Assembly (NCBI GenBank): GCA_039707465.1
Contig: CM077644.1
Location: 217,377,462-217,441,461 of the forward strand
Direction of reading: 5' to 3'
Source of the DNA: Rhabdophis nuchalis
Lineage: Eukaryota; Chordata; Lepidosauria; Squamata; Natricidae
Length of the DNA stretch: 64,000 nt
Shown: positions 11,556 through 23,753 of the stretch, in pieces
Layout: every line of letters begins with the position of its first letter
Numbering within the stretch: position 1 is the stretch's first letter
Position numbers and translations under genes: made by a program
The notes under the pieces: model-generated
What the model was told of the DNA's origin: nothing
The model's database searches: none
What the model saw: the letters and a program-made list of their open reading frames with translations, nothing else

Positions 11556-12134
11556 CAGGAGTGTCAAACTTGATTTAATTAAGGGCTGAATCAGGGCTTT
11601 GTTTGACTTGGGGGGGGGGTGGACAGCGCTAAATCACTCATGTCAGGGGCACCTGTGAGGGCCAAGTGCTAAGGCAGACCCTCCCTCTCATTATAACCTA
11701 CCTACCTACCTTTCTTCCTTCCTTTTCTTTTTTCCCCTTCTCTCTTCCTTCTCCTTTCTTCTTCCTTCCCCTCTTTTCTTCTTCTTCCTTCCCTGCTCTC
11801 TTCCTATCTTCCCATCTTTTTCTTTGTCCTCCTGTTTCTCCTTTCCTGTCCTTTCTTGGATGCTCAAATGCAAAAGGGGAAACATTTCTACTTTTGTTTT
11901 GTTTTTAATTTGTTTTGCAGGTCTCTGCGAGTGAAAAGAGAAGGACCAGTCCATGGTGCCTCTGGCAGTGAAAACGGAACCCGGGAGAGCCACACGTGGC
12001 CCTCCCGGGCTCCGTTTTTGCTGGCAAAGGCACTGTGGGCCATTCCTTCACTGTTTCCAGGATGGCCCCATGGGTGACATCTAAGCACCCGAGAGACTGG
12101 ATTTGGTCCACAGGCCTTGAGTTTGACACCCCTG
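11556..12134. mobile_element. hAT-type non-autonomous element (579 bp), exact 8-bp duplication
   Basis: The element starts CAGGAGTGTCAAACTTG and ends with the inverse GAGTTTGACACCCCTG. It is flanked on both sides by CCTTAGTA (11548-11555 and 12135-12142). Inside are a 150-bp pyrimidine-rich microsatellite-like stretch (about 11700-11860) and a GC-rich palindromic segment near 11960-12030. There is no transposase frame. The open frames in the CT tract are low-complexity artefacts. Confidence 0.9.
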
Positions 12135-12142
12135 CCTTAGTA

Positions 12143-13941
12143 GATAGTCTGTTTGAAGCTCCTATAATGACATTATTTGGAGTCTTTCAGCTCTTTAACC
12201 TTTCCCAAATGCTTTTAACAAAACTCCCTGTTTAAGATTATTATTTTATAATGCATAAAAGTGCTATGCCTTTATTTTCATTGGGTATATTTATTTTGAA
12301 TATTTCACATATAGCTACTAGCCACAGGTTTCTATAATAATTATCAAATAATATTTACTTTCCCATGTTAGAACTTCTAGTTCCTCTTTTGCATTAATGT
12401 TCAAACTCTAGAAGCTGGGAGTGTAAGGTCATAATTTTTTTTTCATATTTCCGGTGAGTTGGAGGTTTCTAAATATTCTTTTCTTTTCTCATATTTTCTC
12501 CAGTTTTACAGGGAACCATATCTTTACCTATTATTCAGCTTTGTGCCTCTGTTTCCTTTCAAGCTTAGTTTAAAGCCCTCCCAATGAAGATCTTTCCCAA
12601 GGGAACTCTTGCTCCCAAGACTTTTTTATTAGAGATAATATAGGCCTAAGAATCCAAATCTGACTGAATGACATCATCTTAGCCAGTTGTAGACTTCTAA
12701 AACCCTCCTTCTTTTTCTTGGCCATTGATCCTCAATGTGGAGGAATAATGAAAACACTACTTGCACCCCCAACCCCTTTACCTTTCTATTATTGGCTTTA
12801 TTGTCATTTACAATTCATTGAAGTGCCCTCTTCTAAAGTATCATTTGCCCTGACATGAATTAGCAGAAATGGCAAGTGAACAGTTGCTTTGATAGAATTT
12901 CATAATATATTTCCAACATTTTCCAGGCTATGTGCAGAAGACAATACACTGCTTGTAACTACTTCTGCCTTTGCCACCATACCTCTTTTTCTCTTCAGTA
13001 AAGACCTTTAGTTTTATTGATCCCCATGGAAGAGAGTCCTTTTCAATTGCTTGGAGAAACTGGGATGATAGAACTATCTCAGGGAATCCTCCTTGTCCAA
13101 AAGTGGCAGGGTGTCAGTCATTATGTCAATTTAGTGATTTGATAATGTTTGTTAAGCATAGTTCAATAAAAACCACTTTTCAAAACTATGGATCTTCTCC
13201 TAGTTCACCCACATTTTCTTGCCGCTTATCTCCAGGTACTTACCATTGAGATGTCTTCTTGCACCTTGGAGTCCTCTTCCTCTCCTTCTAGATAACTTCC
13301 TGTGTCTGGTCCTCCTTGAAGACCTCTTTCTGCTTGTCTTTATGAAAACTTCTCTATGAAAAGCTTTGCATTTTTCACCAACCCTAATGAGTCCTAAAGA
13401 AGAAAACTTGACTTCCAGTTTTTTCATCTTATTTCCCAGCAAACAGACAAATCCGCTGTTGCCAGTGTAATTGGTATCCTGTTCATGTAGGAAGACACAT
13501 GTAACACCCACATCATCATTGCTCCCTTAGAGTCCATCTTTTAATGATTTCTGGGGTTACCTTATTTGTCTCTACACTTATCTTCCTTATAAAATTTGAC
13601 ATTCTTGTTAGCTATTCTGTTCACTTTCTCTAGTTGTGAGCTTTCTAAAAAGGGGTGGATGAGGCTGAATTGGTAGCACCAAGCTATTTCAGTTATTTGA
13701 AATAAAAATACCCAGATTTCTTCTATAGAAATGGACAAACCCAACTGCTTTCCTTTCTCTTTTAAGTTTTCTTTTAACTCTCAAGTTATTTCTATCCCAT
13801 TTATGAAGAATTATGTTGTTTGAGGGGAAAATGACTTTCTGGATGATCATAGGAAGATCTGGAGAATTTCACATCACAAAAAAGGTACAGCCAAAGATTT
13901 GGGTATGGTAGAAAGTTAAAGGTGGATATGAGTCACTTTTA
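12143..13941. other. No recognisable gene or repeat
   Basis: About 1.8 kb without a feature I can support. A 103-residue minus-strand frame at 13200-13511 ends in a basic Arg/Lys-rich stretch, but has no start context, splice sites or recognisable domain. Confidence 0.4.
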
Positions 13942-14180
13942 AGAGCTGAGGTGTCACAGTGGTTAGAGTGCAGTACTGCAGGCTACTTCAGCTGACTACT
14001 AGCTGCAGTTCAGCAGTTCAAATCTCACTGGCTCAAGGTTGACTCAGCCTTCCATCATTCTGCGGTTGGTAAAATGAGGACCCAGATTGTTGGGGAAAAT
14101 ATGCTGACTCTGTAAACTGCTTAGAGAGGGCTGTAAAAGCACTATGAAGCGATATATAAGTCCAAGTGCTATTGCTATCT
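13942..14180 (+). mobile_element. tRNA-derived SINE with L2-like tail
   Basis: The head has a tRNA-like 'gtgtcacagtggttagagtg' A-box region, a B-box at 14016-14026 (GTTCAAATCTC), then the same body blocks as the copy at 8365-8602, ending 'aagtccaagtgctattgct'. The head suggests RNA polymerase III transcription; the tail resembles LINE 3' sequence and would be used by a partner reverse transcriptase. Confidence 0.78.
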
Positions 14181-14409
14181 TAGAAGGAAGTCTGAAAGTC
14201 TGAAAAAACACCTTAAATCCCAGTATCATAACTGGCAGTTTGCTGCCATATTTTCCAAATATAATTTCAAAATATTGAGAGGCTGCTGAGTACTTGACCC
14301 TGATTATAAAGTGGTAGGACAACTGCAGTAGGATCTGTTTTAGATCCTTCCAGCAATGTGCCAATTGCTGAAAATACTGTCAAGTTCAGTGATTTAGAGT
14401 TTTTTAGCT

Positions 14410-14896
14410 CAGCAGGGGGTTGTGTGCAGGCGTGCCACACCCATAATGCTTTGCGCACAACCCCAGTACACATGCGTGCATGACCAGTGCTCTCCACCCA
14501 TTTTTTGCGTGCTTTTTTCACCCTCCTCAGGTTTCAGAGGCTTTATAGGAGCCTGGGGAGGGCAAAAACATCCTCCCTGCTCTCCTGGAGGCCCTCTAGA
14601 GCAGGGGTCTCCAACCTTTGCAACTTTAAGTCTGAAGAACTTCAGCTCCCAGAAGTCTGAAGGACTTCAGCTCCCAGCTTTGCTGGCTGGAGAAGTCTGG
14701 AAGCTGAAGTCCTTCAGACTTAAAGTTGCAAAGGTTGGAGACCCTTGCTCTAGAGGCTTCAAGAGCTTCCCTGAAGCCTCTGGAGCATGAAAAAAATGCC
14801 CCTACGGGCAAACTGGAAGTTCAGGAACAGACTTCCAGTTTGCTCATAGGGCCGTTTTTCATCCTCTGGAGCCTTCAGAGGCCTTCATTAACTCTA
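14410..14896. mobile_element. Degraded hAT-like element related to the one at 31064, split by a MITE
   Basis: Blocks such as 'gccacacccataatgc', 'catgcgtgcatgacc', 'gcttttttcaccctcc' and 'gcttcaagagcttccctgaagcctctgga' occur in the same order in the 31064-31685 element. Neither terminal repeat is complete here. Positions 14602-14747 are a later MITE insertion that splits the segment. Confidence 0.6.
14602..14747. mobile_element. hAT-type MITE (146 bp) nested in an older element
   Basis: The ends are CAGGGGTCTCCAACC and GGTTGGAGACCCTTG, with exact 8-bp duplications CTCTAGAG at 14594-14601 and 14748-14755. It is the same family as 4579 and 45143. The segment 'gaagtctgaaggacttcagctccca' region contains a partial duplication of the 'acttcagctcccag' block, so this copy is longer than the 121-bp relative. 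Confidence 0.92.
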
Positions 14897-16740
14897 GTTC
14901 ACGGTCTGTCTTAGCCTGCCTTCTTTTATCTGCTATGAACAAGATGTTAAGATTCTTTGGTAGATGATGCTTTTGAATGTATTCCAAACATCTTACAATG
15001 CATATACAGTATAATTTGTGTTAATGCAAATCAGTTAATAAGCTTTAGCATCACTTTGTCTTCCGTTTTTGCCATGTTACCTACATTTGAAAAGCAAATT
15101 ATTCCTATCCTGAGCTCTCTTTTCAAACACAACTGCTTCTGTTTGAATCCAACTGTCAGTAAGACTTCCTGGTTCTGCCCTCCACTGCCAACACAATGAT
15201 TTTAGAGGGTGTTTTTTTGCTTCAGTATTGGAGGGGCAGGGTAAAAGGAGCACGGATGGATATTAATGCTAATGTTCACATCATTATAGTTCCAGCAGAA
15301 TTGGTTGCAGAATTCTGATGGCCCATCATTTCCAAGGCTTCCTGCTCTTAACCTTTTGAGGTAGGCCAGATTATGAAACAGACTCTTTCAGGTGATTGGA
15401 ATGCTAACTTATGGATATTGGCTTTAATAATAGAATCTTGAAAGCCTGACTAGGTTTTCCTTCCCTTCCCTCTTACTCTTCCTGGAATTAAAACAGACCC
15501 TCTCTGGGTCTCTTTTTTTTTTTTTAAAGGTTTGCTTTGTTTCTCAGATATAAAACATCTTTTTTTAAATTGTTGCCATGTAGGGGTTTTTTTTGTGTCC
15601 AAGGTTATCTCTGTGGTTCTCCACAGCTAAAAGAGAAAATTTAAACTTGCTTGCCATGAGGGGAGCAGACATAGAATCAGGAATTAAAGCATAGTGTTGA
15701 TTTACAGCCACTACTAAGGAGAAAATTGATTTTCTTATTTGTGATGATAGAATACCTTCAAGGAGCCCACACACAAATGTGTGACTCCATTATGTACCTA
15801 CGATTGAATAGCTCCAAGAACCTCTTTGTTTTTCCTGAGGAAATCCTTGGACAAATCCTCCTAATCCGATTTGTAGAACACTCAGTGTAAAGGTTTAGCT
15901 CCATCAAAAGTATCACGATTCACTACAGGAGATTCTTTGTGCATTCAACATTGCCAGTGTTCAACTTCACAGACAAAAGGCCTTTCCCATAGCTCATGCT
16001 TCCCATTATATTCTAGCTAGAGTATGTTAATTAAAAAAAGAAGGAAGCTGGTCTTTTATCATACAGTGGGGGGGGGGGAACTGTTTACAGAGGCCCAACA
16101 GGAACAGTCTAGTTTTAGTTTGGCTGTCAAGATTTCCTGATGAGTTTAAACTGTATTGTTCATGTGAGATCAGTGATAGTGAATCTTTTGGGCTCATTGT
16201 TCAAAGATTTGGCAAATACCTAAATTGATTCTGCTGGTGTATCCACCTTTCTGCCAAATAAAAGAGAAACAATAATTTACATTTTCATTTATAACAGAAC
16301 ACACTTCTTGTTCTCACGAATTCAAAAGTGGTTTTCACAGCTGATAGTGTGCTCATTTTGGAGACTATAGTTATAGATATTCTCTGCACGTCCACCTTGA
16401 AAATGAGTTTTTCCTATCCCAGATATCATATTTATTGATGGGTTCTCTTGTAGAACTTAGAGAGATGTGATCTCTGTCAGTAACACTTTTACTGTCTGTC
16501 TGTCAGATTTATAGTCTTAATTACCTCCTTACTGAAGAATGGTATTAAAATTATCTACAGAGAGCTACAGAGAAAAGGGAATTGGATTGAGGAAGAATCT
16601 TCCTGCCTTGACAACTGAAAGTATATAGTTGCAGGGAAAATGTTATAATAAGGGCTCACAATTTTTTTTATCCCCTCCCAGTTTTTAATATTTTAATCTG
16701 AATCCCAATTTAAGATGTTTTATTTTGTTTTCTTTTAGGT
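14897..16740. other. No recognisable feature
   Basis: About 1.8 kb of sequence in which I see no gene, no repeat family and no convincing exon. Short homopolymers occur at about 15514-15524 (T) and 16066-16078 (G). Confidence 0.45.
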
Positions 16741-16798
16741 CCTTCCTTCCTTCCTTCCTTCCTTCCTTCCTTCCTTCCTTCCTTCCTTCCTTCCTTCC
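16741..16798. repeat. (TTCC)n microsatellite
   Basis: About 14 uninterrupted CTTC/TTCC units. Confidence 0.97.
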
Positions 16799-17540
16799 AC
16801 TTTAAAAGAGCTTTAGACATTTTCAATTTATTTCATTTTCAGATCACATACTCTATCTTCTAAGCCAGGCAGGGGAAAAGTCAAGTAATGCACCAGCAAG
16901 ATAGATGAACAGTCAGAAACCTGCCCATCAAATCATCCAGTGCAGAGAGTATCCAGCAAGACAGCTGGAGAAGCTTTGTTAAGAATTTCATATGCTGAAG
17001 AGCAAGGAAACTGTTCAGGCACTGGTAGAATTAGAAATCTGGTTTGTTATTGATTCCAGTTCAGTTTGGAATAAAAAGAGATGAATCTGAATTCCAGGAG
17101 GCAGAGTATTAAAATATATGGTTTGCCTCAAAATTACACTGCTAGAAAAGAGGCTGCACAAACAGTTTCCCTCAGACTATTGTTTTAAATTATCCCAAAT
17201 GTGTACATTCTTATTGACTTGTTCAGAGATGGAAAATTGGTGGCACAATTTGTCATGATTTGGACATTGGAAAAAATAATATAAGCCCAATAACGGGGTT
17301 AAAATGGTTTACAAAACAAAGAGGCTGGTGAGAAGATCCTGCATACCACACTCATTTGCATTACTGCTCCACAAAATTGGTTTGCGAGAAGAGAAATGTA
17401 GAGAGAGATACAGTCATTGGAGTTGGTGTAACTGCAAACCAAGGATCTCAGAGTTAAATCACCATCAATGCAACATTAGGACAAACCTACCAATTTGAGA
17501 GCCGCAACAATACAATACCATCTTGTTTTGCACCATACAA

Positions 17541-17868
17541 TACAATACAATAGCAGAGTTGGAAGGGACCTTGGAGGTCATCTAGTCCAACTCCCTGCCT
17601 AGGCAGGAAACCCTATACCATTTCAGACAAATGGCTACCCAACATCTTCTTGAAGACTTGCAGTGTTGGGGCATTCACAACTACTGGAGGCAAGCTGTTC
17701 CACTGATTGATTGTTCTAACTGTCAGGGAATTTCTCCTCAGTTTCTCTCCTTGATTAGTTTCCACCCATTGCTTCTTGTTCTTTCCTCAGGTGCTTTGGA
17801 GAATAGTTTGACTCCCTCTTCTTTGTGGCATCCCCTGAGATACTGGAACACTGCTATCATGTCTCCCC
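17541..17868 (-). mobile_element. CR1 LINE 3' end, minus orientation
   Basis: Starts after an AATAC-type tail (repeated 'atacaatacaatag') and follows the CR1 3' end in the same order as the copy at 10223. The minus-strand frame reads GCHKEEGVKLFSKAPEERTRSN, the CR1 C-terminal block. The match stops at 17868, where the sequence turns round into the inverted segment at 17878-17946. Confidence 0.88.
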
Positions 17869-17946
17869 TAATCCTTGGGGGAGACATGATAGCAGTGTTC
17901 CAATATCTCAGGGGTTGCCACAAAGAAGAGGGAGTCAAACTATTCT
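17800..17946. repeat. 69-bp inverted repeat formed by opposed CR1 sequence
   Basis: Arms at 17800-17868 and 17878-17946 are inverse complements with two mismatches in 69 positions. They are separated by a 9-bp spacer. Both arms are CR1 sequence, so the right arm is a short CR1 piece in the plus orientation facing the main copy. Both strands therefore encode near-identical frames (GCHKEEGVKLF on each). Confidence 0.93.
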
Positions 17947-18324
17947 GAAGATGAAAGTCAAACACTGAAGACGAAAGTCTCCAGTTGAACAGAAATTAAG
18001 AAAATGAAGATCATTACAGCATGCTATCATACGTGCATTCATACATACAACAAGCCAAAAAAACCAAAGTTTCAATAGGGTGCTGATACCTATGTGTCTT
18101 ATAGCCCTAGGGAGGATCTCCACTGCATGGAGCTGCAGTACTGCATTACTGTTGCAGACTGTAGAAAGTAGTGTGCAATAGACTGAGTTATGTTCCCCTT
18201 TCTTTCACTGATCTGAAACTTTTTTTTTGTTTCACTCCTTATTCTTTTTCTGCACTCTATATCATATTAGTTACCCCTAAAGAATATATCTTTGCTATGT
18301 TAGGTTAAGAAGTAGTATATAAAG

Positions 18325-18645
18325 AATATAGAATAACAGAATTGGAAAGGACTTTGGAGGTCTTCTAGTCCAACCCTGCTTAGGGAGGAAACCCTACACC
18401 ACTTCAGACAAATGGCTATCCAACATCTTCTTGAAGACTTGCAGTGTTGGGGCATTCACAACTTCTGGAGGCAAGCTGTTCCACTGATTAATTGTTCTTA
18501 CTGTCAGGAAATTTCTCCTTAGTTCTAAGTTGCTTGTCTCCTTGATTAGTTTCCACCCATCGCTTCTTGTCCTAACCTCAGGTGCTTTGGAGAATAGTTT
18601 GACTCCCTCTTCTTTGTGACAGCCCCTGAGATATTGGGACACTGT
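18325..18645 (-). mobile_element. CR1 LINE 3' end
   Basis: Another 5'-truncated CR1 copy with an AATA-type tail near 18325. The minus-strand frame at 18642-18394 encodes LRGCHKEEGVKLFSKAPEVRTRSD, LRRNFLTVRTINQWNSLPPEVV and FKKMLDSHLSE, the usual CR1 C-terminus. It is open over 82 codons, but the upstream coding region is lost. Confidence 0.9.
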
Positions 18646-18649
18646 GATA

Positions 18650-19702
18650 GCAGTGGATAGTTAATATCTATATAGGGGATAGTTTCCCCCATATAAAAGG
18701 TGAGGCCAAGACATGGGTGACCATTTGATATATGAGAAGGTAACTGTTATTTTTTTTAAAAAAAAATTTATGCTTAAACAGATTGGCTTGTCTACAGGGT
18801 GTCATTGGAAGATTTGTTTAATGCTGGAATTTCCTCAATCCTTATTTTCCACTTATCAAAAGTGTTTGCTTATGGGCACCACTTATATCTGCCAACAGAT
18901 GTATAGTTCAGTATTGCAGATTGATTTCAGTGTTTGACTAATTAAAATATTCAGGTCAGCTACAAACAGAAATGTAACTTCATTTTCTCCCCCTGTCTTT
19001 GGAAGTAATGGCAGCACATAGTAAATACTGTCATTAGGTGAGAGTCTTATTTTCTTTATTAAGATATCCCCCCCCCCCCAAACATTGTACATAAGGGTAG
19101 GTTTTTCCAATCTGATACATTTTAGTTGTCCTAGTGTAATCCTGTGAAATCCTGCTGTTTCCTACAAACTTGCTGACTGGATGTGATGGGAACTGGAGTA
19201 CCAGATGTGATAACTCTTTAAAATTTTAGGAGGCATCTCTTATTCTTGGCCCAAGTTGAGTGGTGAATGCAAGTTGTCTTCAGGGAAAGAGAACATTTGC
19301 AAGAGAAGAAAATCACTACACTTTAATTAAAATGCTTATTTCCTTGGGTAATAGTGTTAAATGATTATTATGATGGTAGCATGAAGCTGACTCTGAAATT
19401 AACTGAGAATTCAGGGAATCGTAACCCTTGCATATTTAGAATAACCCTACTTGGAAAGGCTGGTGTGAGGGGTAGAACTTGAAGAATTTCTGGTTCTAAC
19501 TAAGGTCCAAGTATTTATGCTGGCAAGTAGCAGAGATAATTTCTGCCTCACAGAAATCTAATCTTAAAATTAGATCGGAAGACATGCATCTTTTGTATTG
19601 TTTCTTTTTTAATTTTATTTTGCAAACGCCATTACGCAGCTGAAAATACTTCACAAATTTGGAGTAAATTTGGAGTAAAGTAACAATCCCAACATATCCC
19701 AA
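18650..19702. other. No recognisable feature
   Basis: About 1 kb without a gene or a repeat family I recognise, apart from a C run at 19068-19079. Confidence 0.45.
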
Positions 19703-20204
19703 GAGCATCTTCAAAGCGCTTCATGGCACAGGACCTAGTTATTTGCGGGATCGTATCCTGCCCCATACATCCCTTCGGCCGATTCGCTCTCACAGAGAGG
19801 GACTTCTCCGGGTGCTGTCCACTAGGCAATGCCAGCGGGCGATGCCCAGGGGAAGGGCCTTCTTTGTGATTGGCCCGACCCTCTGGAATGACCTTCCCCC
19901 TGACATTAGAACGACCACGGACCTCCGCTCCTTCCGCCAGAAACTCAAAGCACACCTGTTTCAACTAGCCGGCCTAGGCTAATTCCATGCTTCCCACCTC
20001 AGTTTGTAATTTTAAATTATGTGATTAGGGTTTAAGGTCAAGTTTTTAATTTTTATAAATTTGTACAGGGGATTATTTAATTGGATTTTAGTTTATATGT
20101 AATGTTGATGTCTCTTTTTAATTTTTTACCTGTACACCGCCCCGAGTCCCCTTGGGGAGAGGGGGCGGTCTAGAAATCTAATCAAATCAAATCAAATCAA
20201 ATCA
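19703..20204 (+). mobile_element. L2-type LINE, 3' end copy
   Basis: The frame 19743-19982 encodes the L2 ORF2 C-terminus (RDRILPHTSLRPIRSHREGLLRV, PRGRAFFVIGPTLWNDLPPD, FRQKLKAHLFQLAGLG) and ends at the conserved stop. The 3' UTR has the stem-loop (CCGCCCC ... GGGGGCGG near 20136-20168) and an (ATCAA)n tail. The 5' end is lost at about 19703, inside the 'catctttaaagcgct' block of the long copy. It shares details with the 5218 copy, suggesting a second L2 subfamily. Confidence 0.9.
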
Positions 20205-22403
20205 CCACTTTGGGGATAGTTACTTTAGACATACTATTACCTGCAATGGAAACATTTTGCAAGTAAGTAGTTGGTTCTAAGCACACTGAATGTCTCAATC
20301 ATATGAGTCAGGCTTGGTCATGTGGCTCTTTTCTTTTCAGTCAGCTACCCACCATTGTGAATAATCAGACATTGCCTCTGTTATTGAGCTGGGGTCATGA
20401 GGAAAATGCGCTCATGCACTTTGGAGTACATGTAGGACCTCAAGGTAAATAGCCATGTCAACAACAACATTGGGCAGGATATATCAAGGACAGCTACATA
20501 ACGATCTCTGGCATTGTCTTTGATGCGAGAAACAACCAGAACATTGCTCTTTTCTGCCTCAGTGGGCTTTCTCTTGCCTTGCATTCCAGATCTTTTCTCC
20601 CTAATTGGCAGAATTAAGATGTAACACCACCTTATCAAACAGCTGCAGGCTACAATAATTTAAAAGCCTACCAAGCTGCCCAGCAGATCATAAGCAGCTC
20701 ATGAGAAGAACTTTCCATTCCAACCAGAAAGCTGATGCTCTGGATAAAGGAAATGCCTCTTGCAATTAGTTTGCTATAACAGGACCATTTCTCTAGTTCT
20801 CATGCAATTTGCGTCTTTCGGGAAAGTATCATAGCTATCTTTCATCAAAATCAGTATATTGTAAAATACTTTGTCCTTCCTCATTTAAAATTGTATATTT
20901 TAAGAGAAGAAAATCAATTATATTTCTCAACTGCTTTTCACTTACTATGGAAGAGATTCTCTAGAAGCTGTGGCTTGAAAAACAAGAATTAAATATTTCC
21001 TTCCATTATGGGACATAGATATATGTATATGTAAGAGTGTAAAAGAGAGAGCGAGAGAGAGTGTGTGTGTGTATACATACATACATACATTCAAACACAC
21101 ACACAAAACTAATCTCCATTTGTCCTAGACAAATTTAGGGTCCCAAAGGTCCTCAGGGAAGTTTGACATTATACTTAAGAAACAAAACTTTTCTATATGT
21201 AACTAAGCTAATGATTTAACAGAAGCAACAAGGGATTTTTAAAAAATATAGAGCAATCACTCATAACTGAATATATATTATACAGCTTTCTCGGTTGCAT
21301 TGGGATTGCAGTTCCAGAATTTCTAGTACATGCAGTCCAGCAATGATTTGGATTAATGGTTTAACATTTTCATATTCCAATGCTTCTCTTATTTATCAAC
21401 CAACCCAGAATAATGCAGAAAGAATAAGAGCATAGGAAGTGACCATCGCATTAGTATTAGAAGCTATAAAGTAGCTTTTTACTAATGGAAATGTTTTCAC
21501 AATGTGTATACGCATTTCCATTTCGAAGAGTTAATGACATGTAAGGAGGACACATAATTGAACTCTCTTTTCTTTCTAGCTAACTTTTGGCTTTAAAACA
21601 AAATAAAGAATGACTTTTTTTTAAGTACTCAATTTTAATATTAAACATTGTGAACTGACCACAGTAGTTGTGGTTATCAATTTTATTATGAGTTATGAAT
21701 TGAAAATCAAATTCAAGTTGTACAAGTTGTGAAAGCATATAGAAAAGTCAGACTGAAGAGGACGTGACCCCTTGTGGATTACATTCACTGCTCTGTCCTG
21801 CTGTAATACACGATATGAGCATAACACATAGAGACAGAGACCAAGTAAAAAGCTAACAACCAATTATATTTTAGAATGGTATGTGAGCCAGACCATCCTG
21901 TTAAACTGTAATGTAGTTTGTTTTGGCTTTACATTTTAGGTGAATACAACAGGTGTTTCATTGTGTTGTGTGCATAAAACATAGATGTTTACTTTTCACA
22001 GCAAGAAGAGCATATGGGGAAGCACCCTTATTTTTTTCCTCATTTGTGCTTTTATGCTGTAGTAAGACATGGTGGGGAAAAATAGGAAAAAAGGAAGAAG
22101 CTTCCCCAGCCTTGTGCTCATTTTCGTATGAAGAACTGGTCTGACATTTTATAGCCTGAGGCAGAGAAACATACATTACTTCTGCTGTCGATGACCTGGC
22201 ATCAAAGACCAATACTCTGCTTGGTGATCTGAGGCAGAAAATCCTACGAGCATCTATCCCGCCCACAAAAAGACGCTGATATTCTGATGTTCTCAGCATA
22301 TACACCAGATATTGCCTTAGCTATCATTTACTCAGTTTTCCTGTGGTTAGGCTCATAAGACATGCTGAATGGTAAATTAACCCATTGGATAGTTTATATA
22401 AAA
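20205..22403. other. No recognisable gene; compound AG/TG/TACA/CA microsatellite
   Basis: Mostly unassigned sequence. A compound simple repeat lies at 21045-21106 (AG, then TG, then ATAC, then CA). A minus-strand open frame at 20381-20638 reads like a coding fragment in places, but has no recognised domain, and other frames of the same segment also look codon-like, so I do not call it. Confidence 0.4.
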
Positions 22404-22589
22404 CAAGGGTCCCTAACCCCTGGTCTACAGTCTTCTGCCGGGCCATGGCCTGTTGGGAACTAGGCCATGTAAGCAGTGTGCGAGTGTGTAAAGTTGCATT
22501 AGTGCAAGTGGCACACATACGAAACCACACAACACACACACACCATTGTCAGTGTCGGTCCACAGAGCTGGAAGGGTTGGGGACCGCTG
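22404..22589. mobile_element. hAT-type non-autonomous element (186 bp)
   Basis: The ends are CAAGGGTCCCTAACCCC and, inverted, GGTTGGGGACCGCTG. Flanking 8-mers are ATATAAAA (22396-22403) and ATGTGAAA (22590-22597), a 6 of 8 match. The terminal sequence is close to that of the element at 52098. It is non-coding and diverged. Confidence 0.7.
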
Positions 22590-22689
22590 ATGTGAAATGC
22601 TTGTCTAAAATCCTTTTGGTTAAATAATTTATTGATGTGCTAGACTTATATACTGCTTTTCCTCAATGTATTGCTTTGGGACTTACTGG

Positions 22690-22885
22690 ATAAAGCCTAA
22701 TGCTGGGAACGATTGAGGGCAAAAGAAGAAGTGGATGACAGAGAATAAAGTGGCTGAATGGCGTTACCAAAGCAGTAGGCATGGGCTTAAATGGATTCCA
22801 GAGGATGGTAGAGAATAGGAGGGCCCGGAGGAACATTGTCCATGGGGTTGCGATGGGTCGGTCATGACTTCACAACTAACGTCAA
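22690..22885 (+). mobile_element. BovB (RTE) LINE 3' end
   Basis: Matches the 3' end of the copy at 26760-27085 almost base for base from 'gcctaatgctgggaa' through 'gggcaaaagaagaagtgg' to 'catgacttcacaactaac'. The encoded blocks (IEGKRR-type, then W..RM-type and HG.A.GR) are those at the C-terminus of BovB ORF2. It is 5'-truncated, with several stops. Confidence 0.85.
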
Positions 22886-23753
22886 CATTGCTTTATCCTG
22901 CCCTGCCAACTCTCTGACACATGCACAAACCATTTGCATATAACAAATACCTATTAAATATACTAACCTAAATGAAAAAGCAAACCAAATACTTCCTCTG
23001 AGAACTATGCCAGAGTTGCAGAGGGTAAGGGCTGTCTGAGTCCTGTCTTTCAAAAAAGCATCTTTAGTCTTTTTCCCACCAGCCCTTTTGAAGCATGATT
23101 GTTCATAGAAACAGCTCAGCTTCTCTTTACTGGCTTTTTAGATTGCAATAATGTGCAGTAAAACAGCATGAAATTAAATTTCTTACTAATTGTACCAAAC
23201 TGGCAGTGCAGAAGAGTGTAATGGGTAGCAAAAATATCCAAATGCAGCATTGATTTCCAGAACAAACAGCATACATGAAGTTTTCAACTACCATTTGCCT
23301 CATTCTCTTGCCACAAGAGTGGATTCCTTTTGCTAGTAATACACTATTTAATTTGCAGAAAACCTGCTAGACATTAAGTGAACACTGAACATGTCCTAGC
23401 ACTGGGTTAAGGAAAATTACAGTTATTTGCTCTTCTTTGGGGCACAGGTAGACAACCAGCAGTTTCCTTACCAGATGGTTCCCTTACCTGCTCTGTGGTC
23501 CATGGAGTTCTAGGAAGTCCACCCACTTTTCCCAGTGCTAATCTTCTGGACAACATGGAACAGATGCCTATTTTGCCAATACTAATGGCAGCCTGGACAT
23601 ACAGATCTTGAGTAAGATGAAAGAGAGGATTGATTCTTGTCATCTTGACAATTTATGTTAATGGAAGCAGAGAAGTAACAATATGAAGGAATTGGCCTAG
23701 AGATGACTTTTTCTAATGATGATAATTCTTCTCAGGATTGTTTCTTTCTACTA
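22886..23753. other. No recognisable feature
   Basis: Nothing that I can support as a gene or known repeat. Confidence 0.45.

Noticed and set aside
11706..11993. Lys/Glu/Arg-rich frame in the CT tract
   Set aside because: Low-complexity translation of a purine/pyrimidine-rich stretch.
13200..13511. Basic, Arg-rich minus-strand frame
   Set aside because: No known domain or exon context; open by chance in a region with no other gene signal.
20381..20638. 85-codon minus-strand frame that reads like coding sequence in places
   Set aside because: No domain recognised, no splice or start context, and a second frame of the same segment looks equally plausible. A protein database search could settle it.
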